64,000 nt of DNA from Argentina anserina (Eukaryota; Streptophyta; Magnoliopsida; Rosales; Rosaceae), in the NCBI RefSeq assembly GCF_933775445.1, contig NC_065878.1:21588395-21652394 (forward strand), given 5' to 3'. This document shows, one piece after another, positions 1-11,208 of the stretch. Numbering within the stretch: position 1 is the stretch's first letter; each line of letters opens with the position of its first letter. The notes beneath the pieces are model-generated. The model saw only the letters and a program-made list of their open reading frames with translations, was not told where the DNA came from and did no database searches. The position numbers and the translations under genes are program-made.

Positions 1-781
1 TGAGGCTAATAGCATCTTCACTTGCTGATGGAATTAGTGAAGAGAGATGAACACCAGAAAACTGTGGAAACTGGTAGTTGATGTTTCTTGCAAGACAAAG
101 CCCATCGGCCCATGAATCCTCGGTTGGAGTCCCAAGTACACTGCAAATTTTGTACATCTCATCTGCTTCGCTAATTCCGGGAAACAGAGGGCGGAGACTA
201 AGCAACTCGGCCATGATTGCACCAATTGCCCACATATCCACTTTAGAGCCATACAAACCTGACTGGAGCAACAGTTCAGGAGCTCGGTACCAGCGCGTTG
301 ACACATATTCCGTATAGGGTGGTTTTGAATCGATTTCCCGAGCAAGACCAAGATCCGCAATCTTGATTTTGAAGTCTTTGGTCACCAACAAGTTCTCCGG
401 CTTTAGGTCGCGATGAAAATATCCGCGCTGGTGCATATAAGCAAGACCTTGAAAAACTTCTAAACACCAGCTCCTCACTTGAGATTCAGGGAAAGGCTTA
501 ACCTTGTCTTTCATAAGTTGGAACAGGTTGAACTCCATGTACTCAAACACAAAGAACAGAATATCATTTTCATGGATCAGTTCCTTGAGCTTCACAATGT
601 TTGGATGATTCATTTTCTGCAATGACTTAACTTCTCGCAGACCCAGGCACTCCTCCCATGAATCGTATATTTTCTTCAGTATTTTAACTGCAACAGTTTC
701 ACCAGTCTGCTTATTTTTTGCTCGCCAGACAGTTCCGAATGCTCCACGACCAACTTCCCTTATTATCTCATACCTCTCCAT
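1..781 (-). CDS. MHK/MAK-like Ser/Thr protein kinase, N-terminal part (runs off window)
   Basis: Reading the minus strand from the ATG at 781-779 gives 260 uninterrupted codons to the window edge. The glycine loop GRGAFGTV is at residues 11-18, the ATP lysine (VAVK) at 33, the catalytic loop HRDLKPEN at 123-130, and a MAPK-like TEY activation motif at 157-159, followed by STRWYRAPE. The start MERYEI and the run WEEC..LREVK are characteristic of the plant MHK / RCK-MAK-ICK group of CMGC kinases. Two things are odd. The metal-binding motif is DLG (143-145) instead of DFG, and no intron interrupts the frame, although plant MHK genes as I recall them have many exons. It may therefore be a retrocopy, which would need the 3' half to test. 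The C-lobe end and the low-complexity tail lie outside the window. Confidence 0.85.
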   Translation of the reverse strand, partial: MERYEIIREVGRGAFGTVWRAKNKQTGETVAVKILKKIYDSWEECLGLREVKSLQKMNHPNIVKLKELIHENDILFFVFEYMEFNLFQLMKDKVKPFPESQVRSWCLEVFQGLAYMHQRGYFHRDLKPENLLVTKDFKIKIADLGLAREIDSKPPYTEYVSTRWYRAPELLLQSGLYGSKVDMWAIGAIMAELLSLRPLFPGISEADEMYKICSVLGTPTEDSWADGLCLARNINYQFPQFSGVHLSSLIPSASEDAISL

Positions 782-1956
782 TTTCCACAGGAGAAACAGA
801 AGCGAGAGTGCCCTAGGATATATCAGTACCCGCACGCCTTGATGACTTGAGTTGTTATTACTAAAAATGCAAAAGGCCAAGGGAATTCGAGGTAAGTTTT
901 ATAGCTTTCTATCACTTCAGTCCTCTTGAATGTAGGAGAGAGTGTTCTCCTAGTTCTTTGAGGATTTGGATTACTTGTTTTCTGTTTTGTAAGGAACTAA
1001 GGATAGAGTGTTCTCCTAATCCTCTGGGGATTCGGTCAATTTCCTGGACTTAGTAGTAAACAAAAAGGGCGGTCCTGATCGACCCTATATCATTTACGTT
1101 AAAATGATATCGCTGACAGACTGTCCTTAATTGCTAGTGAAAAGTGAAAACACTTTGCAACAATCGGCAACTGACATATTGACAACAGTGATCGACTATA
1201 CTACAACTAATGATCTTCTTCTAAAATAAATTATTTTTTACTAAAATTAAAATTGAACCCACTACGATTTATGTAGGTGACCAGAAAGATCGACTATCTA
1301 TCTCATTTATATATATATATGCATGCATGAGACAGATCTATAGATTAAGTGAAAATTATCATGCCCAAATTGCATCAAAATCAAGTGTTGTGTACGTCTT
1401 CCTAACTTCTTGGTACGTAGGGAACACTACTCTGACGAGGACATCAGCTATTCCACCTCGGCACATTTCATATGACTGCAGATAGTGTGAATGTGCGACA
1501 ATATCATGTTGAAGTGTTGAACATAATGGTGGCCGCCATTAGCCAAGTCGAGTTATTAAGATTAACAGTTTACCACTTCAAGAAGATGCGTTCGTTAGAA
1601 TATCAGACAACCAAGAGCGACCAGGGGCCATGACCTTATCTTAGACAAGGATTAGCGGCCCGTCACCGGCTATTGAAGGTTAATTACCAGATCGAGTTTT
1701 TGATTTTCTCTAGCTACCTACCTTCTAATTCGTAGTAACTAGTTACATTTTGAGCAAACATCCATGCACAACGTAAAAATTTCTACATTAATCACTATAC
1801 GTATAAAGAAATACAATACCGACAACATATATATTTCATTAATTGAGAACTCGTAGACGACTTAATCAAACGCTTCCACAAAAACTATCTTACAAATATA
1901 TATAGAGTTTATATAGACTTTCATCTCGATCTTGCTTGTAGGGTAACTGCTCGAAA
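782..1956. other. Intergenic spacer, no gene seen
   Basis: AT-rich spacer between the kinase start and the 3' end of the first PMEI gene; it should hold the kinase promoter and the PMEI 3' UTR. It contains an imperfect tandem duplication of about 64 bp: both halves carry GAGTGTTCTCCTA (near 942 and 1006) followed by a similar GAGGATTTGG / GGGGATTCGG stretch. Nothing coding is recognisable. Confidence 0.6.
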
Positions 1957-2556
1957 TTAACCATGAAATGAGGCGTATCTGTTGATTAAGGCCAAGGCAT
2001 TGCTAGTCAATTGTGCAACGTTCACAATCTTCCCCCTCACAGCAGTCTTCAAATTCCCATTCATACCATTTCCAGCAAATCCATCTGTGCAGGTGCTCTC
2101 ATCCGTTAAGGCTGCGCTAACCCAAGTTTGTACATCACTTATCATCATCTCAAAATCCGAGCTCTTGAAGTTACCCATCTCGGAAATAGACCTCTGAAGC
2201 TCGTCCACCGAATCACTCAACTCTTCAACGCAGTCTCTCATGGCAGCCACTTCTCTAGGCTTCATTCCGTGGCTGTGGGAGAGACTCAACATCATGGTCG
2301 AGGTTGAATTAGCGGAGGAAAGTGTGACACTAAGGGCTGCAATCGCCATGAGTTTCGGACTTGTTTGAATTGCTGTTGCTTGGCTTGCAAGGGAAGTGAG
2401 ACATAGTTTAGGGTAGGTCGTTGCACTACAAGATGTTTTCATGAACTCAGTGTTGGTTTTGGGTGCCAGGTCCCTAGCCGCTGAGCTTGAGTAGAATGTG
2501 GAGCAGCTCATAATGGAAAATACTATAAGAAGAGATGTGAACGATGAGGAGGCCAT
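1957..2556 (-). CDS. PMEI-domain protein (pectin methylesterase / invertase inhibitor) 1
   Basis: A secreted four-helix inhibitor of cell-wall pectin methylesterase or acid invertase; the sequence does not say which target. The protein is 199 aa, intronless, with a hydrophobic signal peptide (about residues 1-27, MASSSFTSLLIVFSIM). The domain then opens with KTSCSATTYPKLC, which gives the first disulfide pair. The second pair comes from the Cys of MRDCVEEL and of ESTCTDGF. The family signature WVSAALTDESTC and the closing helix TSNALALI are present. An upstream in-frame ATG at 2616 would add 20 residues in front of the signal peptide. I rejected it because the likely TATA box is only about 25 bp away, and because the ATG at 2556 (AAAGCAATGGC) directly opens the signal peptide. 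Two paralogues lie within 12 kb. Confidence 0.93.
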   Translation of the reverse strand: MASSSFTSLLIVFSIMSCSTFYSSSAARDLAPKTNTEFMKTSCSATTYPKLCLTSLASQATAIQTSPKLMAIAALSVTLSSANSTSTMMLSLSHSHGMKPREVAAMRDCVEELSDSVDELQRSISEMGNFKSSDFEMMISDVQTWVSAALTDESTCTDGFAGNGMNGNLKTAVRGKIVNVAQLTSNALALINRYASFHG

Positions 2557-2636
2557 TGCTTTCTTTGATACTGTTATCAAATTTTGCAGGGAGGGGAGGA
2601 GTGATCGATATGACATTAGGGAGCCAAAGGTACCAA

Positions 2637-2642
2637 TTTATA
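2637..2642 (-). promoter_or_regulatory. TATA box of PMEI gene 1
   Basis: The minus strand reads TCCTATAAATTGG. It lies about 85 bp upstream of the ATG at 2556, which is a normal plant spacing. It would leave the ATG at 2616 at or before the transcription start, which supports the internal methionine. Confidence 0.5.
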
Positions 2643-3854
2643 GGACCAACTCGACCTACACACAGATTAAATAAATTAAAATGTTATCTAGATAATCATG
2701 CATGCATATATATCATCTACTTGCAAAAACATTTTGGACTATCTGTTGCTCACGTGTCTATTGCGCTCTTGCTTTATATGAACTTGCTGCAATTTTGGCC
2801 CATTGGGTGGGTGAAGTAATTGGTTTGGACTCTTTGTCGACCTAAAGGATCGACCGATTGACCATGATAACAGAAGCTTGACATCGACCGGCGGCTGTCT
2901 TATCTCTAAACTTCTGATTAATTGAAGCAAGTTGATTGATGATACAATGACTTGTGTCTTTCTGCAACTTATATATACATTGCGGAAATACCCAGCAAAT
3001 AGTATAAGCTAAATTGGCCAATTAAGTGGAGATCGATAGAATTTCATGTAATGACCCAGGTCACCCAGCAAATTAAGATATTAAGGTATTGTTCTTCTGA
3101 GATTACATGCATGCATTCATGGTCCTGGAGCACATGTGCAATTCTTGTTTTATGCATGGCTAACAATAAGTACGTGCAACTTTCAGGAAGTTCTGGAGAT
3201 ATTTTGGGGACACATATTTGTCGTTTATGATTATTGTATGAACTTGAATAGGGCACATTGGAGATATAGATAACACAGTCATTCATTAAAAAAAATTGAT
3301 ATATACCCAATATTGGAACCATTTGAAGTTAAACCCACACTCAAATATTTTTTCAATCTATCCCAAATTCTTTTTGTATAAATTTATTTCGTCTTTTGGA
3401 TCATTTTAGTTTATTTAATTTTAGCATCTATTTTAAATATTTCACTGTATATGTCTAATTCAAACACTATTGATTCTTCATTACTATAAATTGCTGAAAG
3501 ATTTGATTTCAGATTTTTCTGAAGAAAAATTTCTTTATATAGTTGATATTAAAACTTCAAAATACAAACACAACTACAACTTTTATAGATCATATGAGAG
3601 ATTTTAAAGCTTGTTGTGTATCTATATCATTCATTCGTTTCAAAATTTTACATCTATAAATAAAGTATATTTTCCTTTTAAAATATGTATGTATATATAT
3701 TTTCTCAAATATTTTATTTTTTGTATTATTTTACATGAACTTTCGGTAAACCTTTATTTAACGAGCATGAAGAAATTAACGATACTTCTTTATCTTTTGA
3801 GTTGTTTCAACGTTTTTTTTTACTCTATATTGTTACCTAATAGATAGAAACATG
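2643..3854. other. AT-rich intergenic spacer, no gene seen
   Basis: Upstream region of PMEI gene 1. Only short chance ORFs are present, with no domain, TIR or long repeat that I can recognise. Confidence 0.5.
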
Positions 3855-3975
3855 CATGTTAGTATAAATTTCATATTCAACCTAAGAAATAGAGTTTTGA
3901 AATAATAGAATACCCCATGTTAGTATAAATTTCATATTCAACCTAAGAAATAGAGTTTTGGAATAATAGAATACC
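3855..3975. repeat. Tandem duplication, 61-bp period, two copies
   Basis: Copy 1 (3855-3914) and copy 2 (3916-3975) both begin CATGTTAGTATAAATTTCAT and end AATAATAGAATACC, with one internal A/G difference. The second copy ends directly at the left TAA of the neighbouring MITE. Confidence 0.9.
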
Positions 3976-3978
3976 TAA

Positions 3979-4404
3979 GAGCATTTCCAACAGCTTCTCT
4001 AAAACCCAAATAATATCTATTATAGAGAAAAAAATGACAATTTTTAGCTTCAATAGCTCCTCTAAATCATCATCTATAATAGAGAAATTGGGAAGAAAGA
4101 TAAACAAAATCTCAAAATATGTATAATTTTCAAAACAATCTCAAAACTTTTATTTCTTACCAAAACAAATCCACTCTTTATCCTAAAAAATAACAAAAAA
4201 ATGATTTATCATTCATTCTCTGGCTTGGTATAAATTATGACATTATGAGGATTCAATTTGATTTTCATTTAATTATACAAATTTACATTTAATTTTATAT
4301 AATAGAATAGATGAGTTGTTGGAGTTGAGACCTTTTTTATTTAGAGATTTGATGTTTGTATCCTCTATAAAAGATAATTTTAAGAGGAGCTATTGAAGAT
4401 GCTC
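3979..4404. mobile_element. PIF/Harbinger (Tourist-like) MITE
   Basis: The left end GAGCATTTCCAACAGCTTCT and the reverse complement of the right end GAGCATCTTCAATAGCTCCT form imperfect inverted repeats of about 27 bp. The element is flanked on both sides by TAA (3976-3978 and 4405-4407), the usual target duplication of PIF/Harbinger elements. It is 426 bp, non-coding and AT-rich, with internal subterminal copies of the CTATAATAGAG motif. Confidence 0.8.
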
Positions 4405-4407
4405 TAA

Positions 4408-5718
4408 AAAACAGGTTGATGTAAAAAATCCCTAAAAGAGATATAAATGTCTATACATATACATACATAATCATTAGGTTGTAGTTAAAACAAAACCTAC
4501 TAGATAGTGAAGAACTTATATCTCTACCTTAAACATAGATTGCATTGATGACATATGAAAAAAATATACCTATAAAATAGAAACTTTAAAATTATTCAAA
4601 ATAATAGAAAGTTTATATCACCATGGAGTGATTTCAATTAAGAATTGATTTAAATTTAAAAACTTCTTATTTATATATATGTAATTAAAGAAAATGTTTC
4701 ATTATTTCTATTTCTAAATTTATGATGAGGAAAAGAAAAACTAAAATTATTTAGGGACTATGGAAATATATAATTAAGATAATAAATAAGAGCATAATTT
4801 ATTGATTGACTAATCACTTATTTATATCAGTTTTTAATAGTGACATTTTGTAATTTAGATTGAATAAAGGTAATCATTTAGTGAATAATGAAGAAAAATA
4901 TAGATGTGTTTCTCTTAAAAAGCTTCCAAAAATTGAATTTTTAATGGAATACCAAAAAAATATATATAACACAGTTACAGTAATGAGTAATGACTAACCA
5001 TTTATACTTTGGATATCCAGGTACGGTCGGTACATGGAGAGAAAAATTCTGAAGACCCTTATCATGCCCGAACTCGAACGCTTGTTGTGCAACCTGATCT
5101 CTGATGCAATCGCCTCTGATCATTTTACTTGTGTTTGGATATCTTTTTTTTTTTGGTGTTTTTTCTTAGAGGTTTTGGTTTCATGCCAAAAAATATATTG
5201 TCAAACATGATCGATCTTCGGCCACTGATCAATGTCATGTACATGATTTTGAGCTGATAGTGTGTCCTTATCAATCTTAATTGATTACTGATGTTGTCAT
5301 CTCTAATCCGTTGGTAAATTGCTAAGGACTTGCTAATGACATACTAGCTTGGCTGCGCTTTTTTTCATACCTAGTCCCGCTAGATAAAAACGAGTTTATC
5401 TCACAAGTCACAACCGTTTGTTAGACATGTCTAACAATAAGTGCATGAAATTGTTGTTTTAGACATAACTTGGCTAACATATATTTCTTAATTAGTATAA
5501 GTGGGTGAGCATATTCAGTATTAAATCCTCATTCAGCCCTTGATGAACTGATCGAAGAGCTGACATCGAAGGATCAAGAATTCGAACGAGGTCATCTGGT
5601 TATGTTGCATGTATGTATCTGTACGAAGCTAACACAGCCGGGCCAGGAATGTTTATCAGTTTATGTACTAATGCATGTTATATATGATCTGCATTCACCA
5701 GTAAGTATCAAATTTCAT

Positions 5719-5755
<37 letters not shown>

Positions 5756-7872
5756 TGGTGGAGGCTATCACCTAGGGATACATTTTATCAAGAAAAAAGA
5801 TGAGCTTGTTCTCAAATCTCAACAGAAAGGTAATTAATTTGAATACCAATTCATAATGACATGCATGTTTATTTAAAAATTAAAAAAAAAAAAACAAAAG
5901 GAACAACATGCATGTACAGTTCAATACATTAGTGAAATACAATTCAAAAATCAAAGCTTCTTGTAAGAATAAAAAAAACAGATTTTGTTTTTGTTTAAGG
6001 AATGAAAGTAAGAATATATACATATAATTTCAGTAATTGATCTCAACTTTGTTGGTGCTTGGTATAGAGCACAGAGGCCATAATTAAACATATACTGACA
6101 TACATTGTATACCCATGCCAGTGTAATAGCTTCAAATTCACGAATATAAAAACACGATCCAATTGCAACGCATATAACAGGTCGTTTTATGTGAGGTCAT
6201 TACTTTTTATTTTTTTATCAATCTAATCAAGGAACAACAACCATGAAAACCAGGAGCAGGCATCATAAGTTTCTTGTTATAAACTTACAGAAATAACGCA
6301 GAATTTATGACAATAGTTCTATAACCCCAGAACTGGGAGATCTATCTCAAAGAAAGAGATTTGAATCAACTTGACAAAATCCATTGCGCATGTATTATGT
6401 ACAAGAACATGAACCCTTGCTTTCTTCCATGCATTACGGGCTCGAGCACTTGCACCTTGATCATTCAAATTAGATTCCTTAAGTCTTCCCCTCAATTTAT
6501 AATGCAACATAATGTGAATCTGATTTATGCTTGCAACACTCTCCAACTCTAAATCCCCTTACGTGGCGAGAGTTGAAGGATAGACAAGGCTGTGATCGTA
6601 GTGATGTAAGCGTGGCGGAGCTGTAGCCCAGGAACACCGCCTCTCGTCGCGCTAGGCTACGGTGCATGCGGACAGGTGATAAGCCTCACCCTCACGCACG
6701 TTGATTATTTGACTTTTTAAGGGGTCGTAGGTCATCTTATGCCGTGGCCACATGTTATAGGCTGAGAGCATGACCGTTATCGTAGGCTCATGAACAATGC
6801 CGTATAACTTCCAACTGACGTAGTCACGTCCCACGCGCGCCGGCTAAAAGATATAGATCAGCCGGCATCATCAAAAATCCCTTAAGATACACGCTATTAT
6901 CGGATTTCATGGTGATTTGCTTCCCATCAATATTCATTACCTCATTATTTATCTTACAATAAATTTCTGAATCACTGTAAGAACAATATGACATAAATTA
7001 ATAATTAGAAAGTAAATAAAACACTATAGGTCGTTTACTCTTACACTTTCATAATTTAAAAAGAAGCACCATACCTTTCCAAAAAAAAAAAGAGAAGCAC
7101 TATAAAGTAGATAAATAAAACTATAGTCATATACTCATATAAACAGATTCAAATTCAATGCACCTTTCATTATGTACATTGACTAATACGCTTGTGACAT
7201 GTGGTATTTCACATCATTCAATGAACAATCTAAAAAGTTAATAATTAATTCTTTGTTTTAGATTCCTTTTTTACCCCATCCCTCTCTCTCCTCTCCATTC
7301 CTTTTTAAGGGTTTAAAGTTTAAACTCTTACACTTTCATAATTTAAGTTCCCTTAGCTGCTGAATTCAGAGTGTGTTTGGTGCCCTGCCTGTGTGTGCAC
7401 ACTGGCACAAATTCAATAGCTAACGGAACTTATTTGATAGTTGAGCTAACATCCAAGTAGTAAAAAAGTGATTGTTATTGTGCAAAACAGCATACACATG
7501 TCTTTCAAAGTTCATTTTCCCAATGAATTAAGCATAAAGTTGTGAGAATGGGATGGTTGTCCATTGTTGTTAAATAGGATAAAAGCCAATGAGAATGTTT
7601 TACGGTACCTAAGATCGAAGATGTACTCGCAAACATTAATTGTTCTTATTATTCTTAAAATCTCCAGATATTGATATTCTCTTTCGTTCATTTCAATATT
7701 AAAACTTAATAAGTCTATATATTTTATCACAAGCTAAGAGCTAGTTTCTTATTCTTAAAATGGTTGGGATCCAAAACCAACACTCCTTGTCAGCAAATGA
7801 TCATTTACTTGCCACCTCATCCACTGCTTGCCTTTGATTAAAAACACAATATATTTGCTTCTCATACTCACC
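4408..7872. other. Long AT-rich spacer, no gene seen
   Basis: About 3.5 kb of low-complexity AT-rich DNA between PMEI genes 1 and 2. It contains a (TA)n run and a short higher-GC island at about 6550-6860 without a convincing ORF. The open frames here are short and have no recognisable domain. The last 100 bp should be the promoter of PMEI gene 2. Confidence 0.5.
5721..5753. repeat. (TA)n microsatellite
   Basis: About 16 perfect TA dinucleotides. Similar but shorter (TA)n runs occur near 13172-13192, 56830-56861 and 57096-57115. Confidence 0.95.
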
Positions 7873-7878
7873 TATAAA
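7873..7878 (+). promoter_or_regulatory. TATA box of PMEI gene 2
   Basis: CCTATAAATTCC lies 51 bp before the ATG at 7929, giving an expected start of transcription near 7905 and a short leader ending CAACATCAAAAATGG. Confidence 0.55.
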
Positions 7879-7928
7879 TTCCTAAATATTATTACGCACA
7901 ATCTATCAATAATCCAACAACATCAAAA

Positions 7929-8504
7929 ATGGGAGCTCCGACATTTCTCTTCGCTCTTCTCCTATTCATCCTCTTCATCAACACAACCACGGCGACTTCT
8001 TCTTCGAGCCAAACCTACAAAACCTACGTCAAAACAGCCTGCAACTCCACCACGTACCCTAAAATCTGCTACAAGTCTCTTTCCTCCTACGCCACATCCA
8101 TCAAATCAAACCCTCAGAAACTCTGCAATTATGCTCTCTCCGTAACCCTAAAAGCAGCGAAAACCTCCGCGTCCACAGTGTCTAAGCTGTTGAAGAAGAA
8201 AGGACTAACGAAAGCAGAGGCTGGTGTGGTGAAGGCTTGCATAGAGACCGTCAAGGACTCCGTCGACGAGCTTAAACAGGCGCTGGCTGCCATGAGAGAG
8301 TTAGGAGGTGAGGATATCCAGTATCATCTGGATGACATAAAGACTTGGGTTAGTGCTTCGCTGACGGATGAGGATACCTGTACGGATGGATTCGATGAGC
8401 ATAAGGTGAATACGGCGGTAAAGAACACCATTAACAAGAGCATTCTCACTGTTGCTAGATTGGCTAGCAATGCTTTGTCTCTCATCAACAGCCTCAGTTA
8501 CTAG
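7929..8504 (+). CDS. PMEI-domain protein (pectin methylesterase / invertase inhibitor) 2
   Basis: A 191-aa intronless secreted inhibitor of the plant PMEI family, acting in the apoplast. The signal peptide is about residues 1-23 (MGAPTFLFALLLFILF). The domain starts TACNSTTYPKICYKSL (first Cys pair at residues 38 and 47). An extra Cys in KLCNYALSV (residue 66) corresponds to the commonly found free cysteine. The second pair is in VVKACIETVKDSVDEL and DEDTCTDGF. The signature WVSASLTDEDTCTDGF and the C-terminal LASNALSLIN helix are intact. The start codon has a good context (AAAAATGGGAG) and a TATA box 51 bp upstream. The order of motifs matches genes 1 and 3, but the sequences are clearly diverged, so this is an old cluster rather than a recent tandem copy. 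Confidence 0.94.
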   Translation: MGAPTFLFALLLFILFINTTTATSSSSQTYKTYVKTACNSTTYPKICYKSLSSYATSIKSNPQKLCNYALSVTLKAAKTSASTVSKLLKKKGLTKAEAGVVKACIETVKDSVDELKQALAAMRELGGEDIQYHLDDIKTWVSASLTDEDTCTDGFDEHKVNTAVKNTINKSILTVARLASNALSLINSLSY

Positions 8505-8742
8505 CGCTTGCAGCTGTTTACGTTCCCTTGTGTGTTTTCTTCATTTGACTGTTCTTTCTTCACATGTGTTTGCTGGTATATCGCATATGTTTATAGTCTT
8601 ATATAGCCGTATTAGTTAGTTCTCGGTTGTGGTTGTTTAATTTCTTGTACATAACGAGCTCTCTCAAGTTTTTTTCTTGAAACAGAAAAAAAGTTTTCCA
8701 TCGATTGTCATCATGCCATGCGAGCTATGTAGTGTACGAGTA

Positions 8743-8927
8743 AAAATCTCATTCACACGGTCAGCTACTGACCATGAAATTTATGTTCAACCACCATTAG
8801 ATGTAAATCTAAAGGTTAAAAACAAAATAACTCAATTTTAAAAAGATTCTCCTCACCCTTGGATTTACATCCAATGGTAGTTGAGTATGAATTTCATAGT
8901 CAGCTACTGACCGTATGAACGGAACTA
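8743..8927. mobile_element. Mutator-type MITE (9-bp TSD)
   Basis: Short 185-bp element made almost wholly of inverted repeats: the left arm holds ACGGTCAGCTACTGACCATG and the right arm, reverse-complemented, ACGGTCAGTAGCTGACTATG, extending through ATGTAAATC. The flanks GTACGAGTA (8734-8742) and GTACAAGTA (8928-8936) fit a 9-bp target duplication with one change. It lies 240 bp downstream of PMEI gene 2. Confidence 0.7.
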
Positions 8928-9241
8928 GTACAAGTAATGTCATCATCTATTATATAAGTTACCATCAATGACTAATACACTTTCAAAATGATTAGCCAAT
9001 CTAGCGTTAGAGCACATTGTTAGTCATGGTGGCCAGTCCGGTAGGAGGATTAGTTATATGAATACTAGTTTATCACTATATATGAGAATGTACTTCTAAC
9101 TCTTGATGTAATTGCAACATATATATTGTTGCACAGTTAGACACGATCACATGCATGATTAAAAGTTAAAACTATGGAGATTTTGTTATATCACTTCATT
9201 ATGAAATTATTGCAAGAAATTAGAATTATATCACTTTTAAA

Positions 9242-9828
9242 CTAAGTAGCACAAATACGGACACGAGGTGTCCGTATTCGACACAATACGATATAAGGAC
9301 ACGGCAAATTAATTAATTTTTGACACGGACATGTTGTGGACACGTTAATTAATTATTATTATTATATATATATATGAATACTAAAAAAATAAAACATAAG
9401 TGATATAGTTTCTTAATTAAAAAAATTTAAACAAATAGTTAAACCAATGACTAAAAATATTAATTTTTAAGGAAAATTTGACATTATAAAAAAAGATATT
9501 GATAAACTTTTTTAAAAAAAATTAATTTATATTCTATAGAACTATTTAAATTGTTATATATGTTAAATTGTGCATAACTATTAACAAAAACATTTCAGTA
9601 GAAAATGGTGAGGAGTTCCCCATATGCATTGACAACCCAAATTCGAATCACACCACGTGCATTTTTATCTGAATTTATTGTCTTCGCGTATTCAATTTGA
9701 AGAATACGCATGTCCATTTAAGATACGACGTGACCATGTGTATTAAACGCGTGTCTAGCCGTATCATGTCTTTATCCGTGTCGGACATGCGATACGTGAG
9801 TGAATGCACGTGTGTCCGTGCTACATAA
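9242..9828. mobile_element. Non-autonomous hAT-like element, CTAWGTAGCAC ends
   Basis: The ends are CTAAGTAGCAC...GTGCTACATAA, with GGACAC-rich subterminal repeats on both sides. The flanks CTTTTAAA (9234-9241) and CTTTTAGA (9829-9836) look like an 8-bp target duplication, the size typical of hAT. The 587-bp interior is non-coding and AT-rich. The element at 11209-12243 has the same ends. Confidence 0.65.
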
Positions 9829-9836
9829 CTTTTAGA

Positions 9837-10507
9837 TTTAGGCATTACACTTTCCGTTGATATTTTGGAATCTTTTTCCGGCCAATGCATCTGCTATGTC
9901 ACGTGTACTGTGGAATACATATGGGAGTTGCCGGCAAAAGAGAAGGACCTCAACTTCTACGTGAACTATACATATCGTGCAATTATTTAAATGTAGTGAT
10001 TCTTCCATGCATGCATCCAAATAGACATGCTTCACCCATAAAATTTTGCATTCGTTCAGGCATGGAAGGGGGAGATTATCCATGTATGTTTATGACTGGT
10101 GATGATTCTTAGGTCAAGTGACCTACATCGGTTTCTCTTGTCTAAATTATTGGCGAACATCTTACTACAGTCTCTTTATAATTTAATTAAGTATAGTAGT
10201 GTTTATTCACACATGTATGCAATCAAATCTATGATGATCGAGATACTTGTATGCAAAAGGATATGTAAGAGTTCCAAAATGAGAAAAGCAAAAAAATATA
10301 TATATGAAAGGAGGAAAAGAGATGTTGAGATAAACTATTGTGGAAGAGAGGTTTCGGAATATATCCACGTTCACATCGAGATTATGTTACGTGAACTTAC
10401 GTCCAGTAACATAATTCACACTTGTCAATTAGTAATCAACAAGTCAACATATTTTAAGCGTGTTCGAAGTGAGAATGGAACTATTATCGGCAACTACTGT
10501 TGCGGTG
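9837..10507. other. Spacer between transposons, no convincing gene
   Basis: Holds one open frame of 139 codons (10099-10518, plus) without recognisable domain or composition; it ends just inside the following MITE. I do not call it a gene. Confidence 0.5.
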
Positions 10508-10516
10508 AATCATTAT

Positions 10517-10664
10517 AGAAAATTCTAATATACATCAATGTATGTTATACATCTCACATCTGACGGTCGATATTATTTTGTGAGTGGGGTCAGAAAAATA
10601 ATATCTGTTGTCAACCGTCGGATGTGAGATGTATAACATACATTGATGTATAATAAATTAACCC
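10517..10664. mobile_element. Mutator-type MITE, intact copy (9-bp TSD)
   Basis: A 148-bp element with near-perfect inverted arms; ATACATCAATGTATGTTATA occurs in each arm in opposite orientation. Both flanks are AATCATTAT (10508-10516 and 10665-10673), an exact 9-bp target duplication. The same family is present as the split copy 17746-29156, and this intact copy shows what the latter looked like before it was interrupted. Confidence 0.88.
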
Positions 10665-10673
10665 AATCATTAT

Positions 10674-11200
10674 GACCCATTAAGGCATTAACATTGTTCT
10701 CACTGTCTTCTAAGATATCCTCTCTTGTTTTCTCTAAAAAAATGCATCAGATATATAACTAAACTATTAGCAAACGATCATGTTCCTCTGCAAGATCTAA
10801 ACACTTAGTCCGTTAGCGAGCGATCATGTGCCGTCTCGTTTATTAGTTATATGCTATCGAAAATACAACTAGCTCTCTCTGTTTTTTGTTGTTTGCTATA
10901 CAATGGTGTGTTAGGAATATGGATTAGTTCATGGTATAATACTTTAGGCCCGGCATCAATGTGCAAATGTATATATGTACAATTAGTTAACAAATTCGAT
11001 ATTTTTTTTAAAGATTGTATCCCTTACGTCAAGAGATTCATCTAAACACTACTAACACATTTTTTGTTGGACAATTGATCGAGGTAAATGAGGGACATTC
11101 AACACATAGTTGGACTAAATGGATGGTAGAATCCCATATAACATGGATTATAAAAGGAGGGATGAGGGGGCTCTAATCAACTGCGATAAAGGATCCGTTA
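10674..11200. other. Spacer, nothing recognised
   Basis: AT-rich DNA between two transposons; only short chance ORFs. Confidence 0.4.
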
Positions 11201-11208
11201 CTAATATG

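Noticed and set aside
2557..2616. In-frame extension of PMEI gene 1 to an upstream ATG
   Set aside because: It would put 20 residues before the signal peptide, and the ATG lies at or before the expected transcription start given the TATA box at 2637.
10099..10518. 139-codon open frame on the plus strand
   Set aside because: No domain, no promoter, biased composition, and its end lies inside a MITE; probably chance in AT-rich DNA.
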